A DNA stretch of 6,280 nucleotides from contig JALVRY010000129.1 of the NCBI GenBank assembly GCA_027024625.1, positions 1 to 6,280 on the forward strand. Direction: 5' to 3'. Under the pieces are notes generated by a model. The model ran no database searches and was not told the DNA's origin. It worked only from the letters and a program-made list of their open reading frames with translations. This document shows, one piece after another, positions 1-5,646 of the stretch (its first letter is position 1; each line of letters starts with the position of its first letter). Source of the DNA: Thiotrichaceae bacterium. GTDB lineage: Bacteria; Pseudomonadota; Gammaproteobacteria; Thiotrichales; Thiotrichaceae. The position numbers and the translations under genes were made by a program.

Positions 1-1139
1 CCCTACTACAACCTGTTTCACTTTTTGCAGGCAATACCGCATTGCGTGAAGACATCAAACAGCTAAAAGCTCAACAAACTCAGCTCGATAATAAGCTGCA
101 ACAGTTCAGTTTGGTTGGAAACAGCGTTATTAGTAAAAATCAAAGCTTATCTGAGCAAGTACAATGGTTTATGTGGATTACCTTTGTGCTTGCGGCAATG
201 TTATTAGGGCTAATTTGGTTTATTCTGAGCTTTAACAGAAAATACAAAACCACCTTGAATAAATTACTACAAAGTTCAGCAAAGGAGAGTGAAAATAAAC
301 AATTTCAAACTAATCAAATTGCTAATCTACAGCAAGCTATTGGTGAACAACGTGAGCAACTACAGGCTTTAAAAAAAGAATTAGAATTAGACAAACAAAG
401 GTCACAAAAAGAATTTAACTTATTACAAGATAAGTTTGAGTACTACCAACAGCGAGAAAATATCGCGGAAGAACAGTTAGAAGCCCTGCTTAATCATCCT
501 GTTGATTACACTTTATCATCCAGCGAAAAAGATACTTTACACACACTTATCAAAGAAAATAACCTCAGTTTCAGTAGTAACCTAAAAGCACGGGCATTAG
601 AAGAAGAATATTCAGAAGCATGGCAACGTGCTATCGACTACTGGAAAACCTACATCATCGATCAAGGAAATGATACCGAAGCACTGCTGCATATTGGTTA
701 CGCTAACTACTGCCTAGCAATAAGCAACAGTAAAGACGATTACTATATTAACCAAGCCATGAATGCATTCGAGAAAATCATGCTCGCTGCCCCTGATTAT
801 TTTGATGATATGCAAGGCTACGATGGTGAAGAAACACTAAATGAAGCCAACAACATCAACGAGGATGGCAAAGAATACAACCTATACCAACAGCTAGAAA
901 CCTATCTAATGAAACTCGATGAGCTACGCAACTATCACTCGATTTACATGCTAGCTTGCAACTACGCGAATGACGGAAAAGTTCAAGATGCCCAAAACTG
1001 CCTAGAACAAATCCCCCCCATATTCCACGCCCCCCATTGTAAACAACTACAAAAAGACAGCAACCTGTCTGTATTACGTCAATTTGACTGGTTTAATAAA
1101 TTGATTGATGAAGCTTGCAAGGCTGAAGAGGCTTTGTAG
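1..1139 (+). CDS. Membrane-anchored coiled-coil protein with degenerate TPR-like repeats (5' partial)
   Basis: The reading frame is open from the left edge (first full codon at 3) to a TAG at 1137-1139. A TTG at 42 could serve as a start, but it has no convincing ribosome binding site. The 13 codons before it read LLQPVSLFAGNTA, like the end of a signal peptide, so the true start is probably outside the window. Residues below are counted from that TTG. A short heptad-like segment (2-40) precedes a transmembrane helix (about 43-64, WFMWITFVLAAMLLGLIWF). A Q/E/K-rich coiled coil follows (about 75-150). The C-terminal half is helical and TPR-like (about 185-255 and 285-360) and ends in NLSVLRQFDWFNKLI, similar to the closing motif of many TPR proteins. 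The layout suggests a bitopic membrane scaffold. I do not recognise the family and assign no function. It converges on the Bat-type operon and is not part of it. Confidence 0.75.
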   Translation, partial: LLQPVSLFAGNTALREDIKQLKAQQTQLDNKLQQFSLVGNSVISKNQSLSEQVQWFMWITFVLAAMLLGLIWFILSFNRKYKTTLNKLLQSSAKESENKQFQTNQIANLQQAIGEQREQLQALKKELELDKQRSQKEFNLLQDKFEYYQQRENIAEEQLEALLNHPVDYTLSSSEKDTLHTLIKENNLSFSSNLKARALEEEYSEAWQRAIDYWKTYIIDQGNDTEALLHIGYANYCLAISNSKDDYYINQAMNAFEKIMLAAPDYFDDMQGYDGEETLNEANNINEDGKEYNLYQQLETYLMKLDELRNYHSIYMLACNYANDGKVQDAQNCLEQIPPIFHAPHCKQLQKDSNLSVLRQFDWFNKLIDEACKAEEAL

Positions 1140-1161
1140 TACCATCCAACTGATAATTAAC

Positions 1162-1191
1162 CACAGATGCACGCAAATAAACGCAGATTAA
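1162..1191. repeat. Three 10-bp near-repeats (CRCARAT core) in the convergent intergenic gap
   Basis: Three adjacent 10-bp units, CACAGATGCA, CGCAAATAAA and CGCAGATTAA, share the core C[A/G]CA[A/G]AT. They lie about 20 bp after the stop of the plus-strand gene. From memory, very similar CACAGAT/CGCAGAT strings recur in intergenic DNA of unrelated bacteria. Their function is not clear to me. The periodicity is seen directly in the sequence, while the link to a dispersed family is recollection. Confidence 0.5.
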
Positions 1192-1222
1192 AGGCTTGTC
1201 TTTATTAGCACGATGTGAAGCG

Positions 1223-1250
1223 AAAAGACCAGTTATTCAAAAGAAGGTCT
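1223..1250 (-). terminator. Weak rho-independent terminator candidate at the end of the Bat-type operon
   Basis: On the minus strand, AGACC (1246-1250) can pair with GGTCT (1226-1230) across a 15-nt loop, and the 3' arm runs into TTTT (1223-1226). This lies just after the TGA of the BatB/C fusion at 1261-1263. The 5-bp stem, long loop and short T run make it weak. It is only the best terminator-shaped element in the gap, and I found none for the plus-strand gene. Confidence 0.2.
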
Positions 1251-1260
1251 CCTAAACACA

Positions 1261-3099
1261 TCACCAAGGTTTACCAACCGAACGTGGTTGGTTACGGCGA
1301 CCATATTGATAGCGGAATTTACGTCGCCATAGCCCTGATGGGTCATCAGGAATGCGGCGTAGCCATTGCTCGGTGGCTTGTTTTTGTTCTCGCTGTTGTT
1401 CGTTCATTTCTTTTGCATCTTTTGGTGCTTCACCATCTTTCTTTTTATCTTTGTCAGCCTCTTGCTGCTTTTTCCAGTCTTCTAGGGCTTGTTTTTCCTT
1501 TTCTTCTGCGGCTTTTTCTTGATCAGATTGCGTCGTGTCGCCTTCTTTTCCTTTTTTGTCGTCTGATGGTTTTTTCTGCTCAGAATCTTTGCCTTTACCC
1601 TGCTGCTGTTGGTTTTGATTTTGTTGCTGCTGCTGATTTGACTGACTTTGGTCTTGTTTCTGCTGTTGATTTTGCTGATTTTTCTGTTGCTGATTCTGCT
1701 TTTTTTGTTGATCCAATAACTTTTTGACCAGCTCCAAATTATATTTGGCATCTGCATGGTTTTTATTTTGCTTTAGTACCGCTTCATAGGCTTTAATGGC
1801 TTCTGGGTATTTTTTTAGTTTAACCAGCGTATTCCCTTTATTGTATAAACCTTCAATAGAATTATCTTGCGAAAAGCCTTGTAGTGATTTTTGATAATCA
1901 CCAGCTTTATAAGCCGCACTTGCCTTCCATATTGGATTAACAAATTTCTCCTCTGCTTGTTTTGCATCTCCCTTTTCTAAGGCTTTTTGCCCTTGCTGGT
2001 CTGCGGTAAACCATAGGTCATCCCATGTTAACGCCATCGCAGGTTCAGGCTGAGATAAAACAACAGAAACCAATAAAATGCTGGCTAAATACCCCTTACG
2101 AAAAGCCAATAAAGCTAGCGGTAGCAATAACAAAATCAGATAAACACCTTCATTAATCCATGCTTCTACTTCTTTTTCTTTATTCTTCACTAGATTATCG
2201 GGTGAATTAGAAGAAAACTGGGCAACTAAGCGGTTTAAATCTTGATCTCCAATATCAGAGACAACATAGATTCCGCCACCTGCCTGAGCAACTGCTCGCA
2301 TTTCTGATGGGTTAATTTTTGCCAAAACAATATTATCTTGAGCATCTTTAATAAAGCCACCACGAGGCAAGGGAATCGGTGAACCTTCCGTACTACCAAT
2401 AGCTAATACAGAAACTTGCACACCCGATTGCTTAGCTTTTTTTGCTGCTTCAATTGCCGTAGCTGCATCAGCTATTTCATCTGTCACCAATAAAATCTGC
2501 CCATCTTTTGCATCAGCTTGTTGCAATAGTTGCATTGATTTATCAATCGCAATAGAAGCTACGCTGCCCTGCACTGGCATTATATTAGGGTCTAATAACT
2601 TTGCCTGAGCCTCGATGGTATCTGCATCATCCGTTAACGGCGAAACAACAAAAGCATCCCCCGCATAAACAACCAAACCCGTTAAGCCCTCTTTACGTTG
2701 CTTTAACAAATCGATTAGCTCAAAGCGGGCGCGCACTAAACGATTAGGTTGCAGATCTTTGGCATACATTGAACTCGATAAATCCAACGCAATGACCAAT
2801 GCCTGCTGCTTTTTAAACGCAGCTTGCTTAACTTTATTCCAACTTGGTCCTGCCATTGCAATGACAGCAATACTAAATATCAATGCACTTAGCCAAAGCA
2901 AAGTTCGGCTATTGCCACCCTCTTCTCCCACTAATACAAAGGGAGCTAATTTAGGATCAACCAATTTGTGTAACAAGCTATCATTATTTTTTGATTTACC
3001 CAGCCATAACAGTATCAACAGCAAGGGTAGTAACAGCCATAACCAATCTGGATAAATAAAATGAAAATTTTCGACGATGTGCTCAATGGACTGATTCAT
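1261..3099 (-). CDS. batB: BatB-BatC-type fusion: membrane VWA domain protein with TPR and Q/K-rich tail
   Basis: A 612-residue last gene of the operon. Transmembrane helices lie at about 17-34 and 66-84. A VWA domain follows (about 98-295), with the MIDAS metal-site motif DLSSS (D106, S108, S110), SPLT (T156) and VTDE (D207). A third helix (317-334) precedes a signal-peptide-like stretch (335-355, ending AMA). TPR-like repeats span about 365-460, with the clearest unit at 416-450. A Q/N-rich then K/E/D-rich linker covers 464-576, and the conserved motif QWLRRIPDDPSGLWRRKF starts at 578. In Bacteroides the VWA part (BatB) and TPR part (BatC) are separate genes, and fused forms are usual in Gammaproteobacteria. 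The ATG (3097-3099) overlaps the upstream stop as TAATG and has GGAGG 11 nt before it. The protein is probably an inner-membrane partner of BatA and the MoxR ATPase in envelope or stress functions; that role is inferred. Confidence 0.9.
   Translation of the reverse strand: MNQSIEHIVENFHFIYPDWLWLLLPLLLILLWLGKSKNNDSLLHKLVDPKLAPFVLVGEEGGNSRTLLWLSALIFSIAVIAMAGPSWNKVKQAAFKKQQALVIALDLSSSMYAKDLQPNRLVRARFELIDLLKQRKEGLTGLVVYAGDAFVVSPLTDDADTIEAQAKLLDPNIMPVQGSVASIAIDKSMQLLQQADAKDGQILLVTDEIADAATAIEAAKKAKQSGVQVSVLAIGSTEGSPIPLPRGGFIKDAQDNIVLAKINPSEMRAVAQAGGGIYVVSDIGDQDLNRLVAQFSSNSPDNLVKNKEKEVEAWINEGVYLILLLLPLALLAFRKGYLASILLVSVVLSQPEPAMALTWDDLWFTADQQGQKALEKGDAKQAEEKFVNPIWKASAAYKAGDYQKSLQGFSQDNSIEGLYNKGNTLVKLKKYPEAIKAYEAVLKQNKNHADAKYNLELVKKLLDQQKKQNQQQKNQQNQQQKQDQSQSNQQQQQNQNQQQQGKGKDSEQKKPSDDKKGKEGDTTQSDQEKAAEEKEKQALEDWKKQQEADKDKKKDGEAPKDAKEMNEQQREQKQATEQWLRRIPDDPSGLWRRKFRYQYGRRNQPRSVGKPW
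1273..1292. repeat. Perfect 7-bp inverted repeat at the 3' end of the BatB/C coding sequence
   Basis: ACCAACC (1273-1279) and GGTTGGT (1286-1292) are exact inverted repeats around a 6-nt loop. They fall in the last codons of the BatB/C gene, 9 nt inside its stop codon. No T run follows on either strand, so this is not a standard intrinsic terminator. It could shield the mRNA 3' end or be chance. Confidence 0.4.
1321..1360 (-). other. Long stem-loop in the mRNA over the conserved RRIPDDPSGLWRR codons
   Basis: The core is a perfect 7-bp stem, CCTGATG (1334-1340) with CATCAGG (1344-1350), around a 3-nt loop. The flanks also pair: ACGTCGCCAT (1321-1330) with ATGCGGCGT (1352-1360), with one bulged base and one T/G position, which is C/A on the minus strand. 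The whole element sits inside codons for the conserved C-terminal motif of BatB/C. It may be a by-product of codons for the symmetrical RR...RR motif, or a real mRNA structure. Confidence 0.45.
1372..1710 (-). repeat. Low-complexity coding stretch: Q/N-rich (1600-1710) then K/E/D-rich (1372-1599)
   Basis: This encodes residues 464-576 of the BatB/C fusion. Residues 464-500 are almost all Q, N and K, with runs of up to five Q encoded by mixed CAA and CAG codons. Residues 501-576 are strongly charged (K, E, D) with few hydrophobic residues. The stretch is probably a disordered linker between the TPR region and the conserved tail. Such linkers are common in this family and vary in length. The CAG/CAA runs could be prone to replication slippage. 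Confidence 0.8.
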
Positions 3100-4082
3100 T
3101 AGGCTGCAAACCTCCGTATCAGTAAGGCCAACAAACTGAATAATACCGCTAAAGATAAGGGCCAGCGGAACAGCTCCGTCTGTGGTCGCCAGCTTTCTAC
3201 ATCTTTTTCCACGGGCTCTAACTTATCTAACTCATCATAAATTTGTTGAAATTCTTGAGTATCTCGTGCTCTAAAGTATTTTCCGCCCGTAATTTGTGCG
3301 ATTGCTTTTAAGGTTCTTTCATCCAAATCGGTGTTTTGTGTTGGTAAATTAAAGCCAAAAACATTGGCGGCAAACCCACGCTCAGAGCCAATCCCCACTG
3401 TATAAATTTTCAAACCTTCCTGAGCAGCTAATGATGCCGCTTCTTGTGGGCTAACCACGCCCGCTGTATTTGCTCCATCTGTCATTAAAATTAAAATATG
3501 TTCCTGATCATTTTCTTTTCGCAGACGTTTTACCGCTAAACCAATCGCATCACCAATTGCTGTTTTTTCACCCGCCAAACCCAAGGCTGACTCAAATAGC
3601 AAAGTCGTTACGGTTTTACGATCAAAGGTTAACGGTGCTTGCAAATAAGCTCGATCACCAAAAAGAATCAAGCCAATTCGATCCCCTTTACGTCGTTGTA
3701 TAAAATCACCTGCTACCGCTTTTGTTGCCACTAAACGATCAACCAAGCGACCATTCAATTCAAAATCTTGCTCCTGCATACTGCCAGACAAATCAACAGC
3801 CAACATCAAATCACGTCCAGACACGGGTAGCTGAACCGCATCACCAATCCAAATAGGTCTAGCCGATGCAATCACCAAAGCAATCCAAGCTAAGCCTGCA
3901 AAAAATAAGATCAACAATTTACTGCTTTTTAAGGCAAGAGAGTTACCACTTTGTTGAAAATCTTCAATAAACGGGACTTTTAAAGCAACACCTTGTGACG
4001 ACTTCACTGGCTTAAATAACCAACGCACTAACAAAGGCAAAGGCAGAGCCAATAATGCCCACAACCACTGAAACTCAAACAT
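3099..4082 (-). CDS. batA: BatA-type membrane protein with a VWA domain
   Basis: A 327-residue protein, the usual BatA size. Two N-terminal membrane helices (about 6-23 and 56-74) are followed by a VWA domain (about 90-285) and a C-terminal helix (about 306-325, followed by RRFAA). All MIDAS elements are intact: DLSGS (D97, S99, S101), TAIGDAI (T174) and MTDGANT (D202), so divalent-metal-dependent partner binding is plausible. SARPIW before the VWA domain is a familiar BatA-type feature. The ATG (4080-4082) has AGGTGG at 6 nt spacing. Its TAA overlaps the ATG of the BatB/C gene in TAATG, so translational coupling is likely. Bat proteins were first linked to aerotolerance in Bacteroides, but their exact biochemical role remains unclear. 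Here it probably forms a membrane complex with BatB/C that is acted on by the MoxR ATPase. Confidence 0.92.
   Translation of the reverse strand: MFEFQWLWALLALPLPLLVRWLFKPVKSSQGVALKVPFIEDFQQSGNSLALKSSKLLILFFAGLAWIALVIASARPIWIGDAVQLPVSGRDLMLAVDLSGSMQEQDFELNGRLVDRLVATKAVAGDFIQRRKGDRIGLILFGDRAYLQAPLTFDRKTVTTLLFESALGLAGEKTAIGDAIGLAVKRLRKENDQEHILILMTDGANTAGVVSPQEAASLAAQEGLKIYTVGIGSERGFAANVFGFNLPTQNTDLDERTLKAIAQITGGKYFRARDTQEFQQIYDELDKLEPVEKDVESWRPQTELFRWPLSLAVLFSLLALLIRRFAA
3111..3115 (-). promoter_or_regulatory. Ribosome binding site for the BatB/C fusion, inside the batA-like gene
   Basis: GGAGG on the minus strand lies 11 nt before the ATG at 3097-3099. It is within the last codons of the BatA-like gene (CGG AGG TTT GCA GCC TAA). 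The spacing is slightly long, but the match is strong and supports this start. Confidence 0.6.
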
Positions 4083-4088
4083 AAGCCA

Positions 4089-4094
4089 CCACCT
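4089..4094 (-). promoter_or_regulatory. Ribosome binding site for the BatA-like gene
   Basis: AGGTGG on the minus strand lies 6 nt before the ATG at 4080-4082. It supports that start and gives the gene its own translation initiation signal after the 51-nt gap. Confidence 0.6.
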
Positions 4095-4104
4095 GCGAAG
4101 TGGA

Positions 4105-4119
4105 AAGACAAATAGTCTT
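4105..4119 (-). other. Short hairpin in the DUF4381-BatA gap
   Basis: AAGAC and GTCTT form a perfect 5-bp stem around a 5-nt loop, in the only gap over 15 nt in the operon (4083-4133). It has no trailing T run and is AT-rich, so it is not a good terminator. It could be an mRNA processing site or chance. Confidence 0.2.
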
Positions 4120-4133
4120 GATGCTATTTTTTA

Positions 4134-4712
4134 TCATGTCTTCTTACTCTCTGTTGTTTGAAATTCTAGCCATTGTTTGACTAATCCAACTAATGCCTTA
4201 CGGTCTGACTGCGGATCTTTTCGATACGGTAAATCAAGCAATACCCGCCCTTTTCCCCGCGTAAAGCTAGTTTTATCCCATTTTGAATCTAAAAATTTTA
4301 ACCATCGTTCACCCGTCAAGCCCGAAGCTCGCCGACCATATTTTGTAATCGCCACACGCTTCAATAATTCTGAAAGTTTTTGCACAAATAAGCGATCATC
4401 CTTAATTTGGTAAACATTTTTTAATTCAAACATCACTTGTTGATGAATGGATGGACGCATATCTTTTGTTGATTTTTTACGGCGAGTCAGCCAAAACAAG
4501 ACAATCAACAAAATAATCAACGCCAACATTACCCACCAACCCGGAGCTAGCGGCCACCATGAAATAGCCTCTGGCAAATGAATATCTCGGATAGGAATAT
4601 CCTGTGCCTGTGCGGTTTGCATCGGCATGGGTGCAATGTTTTGTGTGTGTGGTGCTTGAGGCAAAGCTTTTACCGCATTATCCGCCAGTGTCTGTAGATT
4701 TTTTGCCGTCAT
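4134..4712 (-). CDS. DUF4381 domain-containing membrane protein
   Basis: A 192-residue protein with a polar N-terminal extension (1-40) and the family signature RDIHLPEAISWWPLAPGWW (42-60). A single membrane helix (about 58-76) is followed by the basic stop-transfer stretch RRKK. The helical C-terminal domain contains GLTGERWLKFLD (131-142) and LLDLPYRKD (158-166), both typical of DUF4381. The family sits between DUF58 and BatA genes in many proteobacterial MoxR-VWA operons; its molecular role is unknown. The RRKK after the helix suggests a cytoplasmic C-terminal domain, where it could contact MoxR or DUF58; this is inference. The ATG (4710-4712) overlaps the DUF58 stop as ATGA, with no clear ribosome binding site, pointing to translational coupling. 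M29 and M31 are possible later starts, since the first 40 residues look longer than usual for the family, but the overlap favours M1. Confidence 0.88.
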   Translation of the reverse strand: MTAKNLQTLADNAVKALPQAPHTQNIAPMPMQTAQAQDIPIRDIHLPEAISWWPLAPGWWVMLALIILLIVLFWLTRRKKSTKDMRPSIHQQVMFELKNVYQIKDDRLFVQKLSELLKRVAITKYGRRASGLTGERWLKFLDSKWDKTSFTRGKGRVLLDLPYRKDPQSDRKALVGLVKQWLEFQTTESKKT

Positions 4713-5632
4713 CGTAATGCACCAACTAGCTTTCTTAAACGCTCATTGCAGTCGTCAGCAGTGGACATAGTGATCCAAGCCAGACGATATTTGCGTGAAA
4801 ATGACTTTAGCGATTGCAAGCGATCTTGCGTTTTCTTTTCGTAATTTTTAACCCATTTTCGGTTTTTTAAATTGATAGTAAAAAAGCGTTTACCCGATGT
4901 CACACGCAGTTCTTCTGTCTCAGGTAATTGATTTTCTAAGGGATCAGTAATGGGAATTAGGGTAATTTCTGCATGTTGCTGAATCGCAATTAATTGTCGC
5001 AATGCTACTTTATCTACACCACGAAAATCACTAAGAATAAAAACACGACTACCCGTACTCACAACTCGACGCAAGCGTCGCCAATCATCCGCTAGTGATG
5101 TATTAGAAACAGCAGATTGTGATGCGGCTTGCTGTTGTGAAAACTCAGCAATTTGTTTCAAAAATTGCACAATACCTGTTTTTGTGCGAGCAGGTTTCGC
5201 CTCGATATGCTTATTAGAGGCAACAACCATACCGCCTACACGATCACCATCGTCCTTAGTTTTCCAGACCAATAATGCCGCAAGTTCTGCCGCAACAACG
5301 GATTTAAACGAGCCTTGCGTACCAAAAAACATGGCACTACGCATATCCACCCAAATTAATACAGGACGTTCTCGCTCTTCTTGAAAAACTTTTGTGTGTG
5401 GTTTACCTGTACGGGCTGTAACTCGCCAATCAAGCGTACGCACATCGTCCCCAGGCTGATAGGGGCGAGATTCAGCAAAATCCATGCCACGTCCTTTAAA
5501 GACAGACAGGTGCTGACCTATGTTTTTTGCACGTATTTTTGTTCGCCCCAACACTAGCACTCTTGCTTTTGCATGCAGTGCCAGTAATGACTTTAGGCTA
5601 GAAAATACGATGCCATCGCCGTTTTCATTCAT
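4709..5632 (-). CDS. DUF58 domain-containing protein (soluble VWA-like partner of MoxR)
   Basis: A 307-residue protein without membrane helices. The DUF58 core is clear: FKGRGMDFAESRPYQPGDDV (45-64), then RTLDWRVTARTGKPHTKVF (65-83). The VWA-like fold follows, starting at VLIWVDMRSAM (91-101), with FILSDFRG at 198-205. The metal site is degenerate: D96 is followed by R98 and A100 rather than the two serines of DxSxS, as is common in DUF58. DUF58 genes directly follow MoxR ATPase genes in a very wide range of bacteria, and the protein is thought to be an adaptor or client; the biochemistry is poorly defined. The gene lies 14 nt after the MoxR stop. The ATG (5630-5632) is preceded by an A/T-rich spacer without a recognisable ribosome binding site, so its translation probably depends on the upstream gene. 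It ends in the ATGA overlap with DUF4381. Confidence 0.92.
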   Translation of the reverse strand: MNENGDGIVFSSLKSLLALHAKARVLVLGRTKIRAKNIGQHLSVFKGRGMDFAESRPYQPGDDVRTLDWRVTARTGKPHTKVFQEERERPVLIWVDMRSAMFFGTQGSFKSVVAAELAALLVWKTKDDGDRVGGMVVASNKHIEAKPARTKTGIVQFLKQIAEFSQQQAASQSAVSNTSLADDWRRLRRVVSTGSRVFILSDFRGVDKVALRQLIAIQQHAEITLIPITDPLENQLPETEELRVTSGKRFFTINLKNRKWVKNYEKKTQDRLQSLKSFSRKYRLAWITMSTADDCNERLRKLVGALR

Positions 5633-5646
5633 TTTTATTCGTTTTA

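Noticed and set aside
42..44. TTG at 42 as the true start of the plus-strand gene
   Set aside because: The frame stays open to the window edge, the upstream codons look like a signal peptide end, and no good ribosome binding site precedes the TTG.
1600..1710. Q-rich DNA stretch as a CRISPR or tandem repeat array
   Set aside because: There are no regular spacers or fixed repeat units. The pattern is codon repetition for Gln and Asn within an intact frame.
1215..1727. Plus-strand open frame of 170 codons antisense to the BatB/C tail
   Set aside because: Its Leu/Phe-rich composition is what the antisense of a Q/K/E-rich coding stretch gives. The opposite frame has clear family motifs, and no ribosome binding site or family similarity supports this one.
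1482..1757. Minus-strand open frame of 91 codons within the BatB/C gene
   Set aside because: It is another reading frame of the same low-complexity K/Q stretch, with no initiation signal and no recognisable domain.
2759..3055. Plus-strand open frame of 98 codons opposite the BatB/C N-terminal region
   Set aside because: It is antisense to the MIDAS and membrane-helix codons of a well-supported gene, with no recognisable domain.
3470..3703. Plus-strand open frame of 77 codons opposite the BatA-like gene
   Set aside because: It is antisense to conserved VWA codons and lacks a ribosome binding site and protein-like features.
4177..4413. Plus-strand open frame of 78 codons opposite the DUF4381 gene
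   Set aside because: It is fully antisense to conserved DUF4381 motifs and has no independent support.
5184..5384. Plus-strand open frame of 66 codons opposite the DUF58 gene
   Set aside because: It is short and antisense to a strongly supported gene, with no family similarity.
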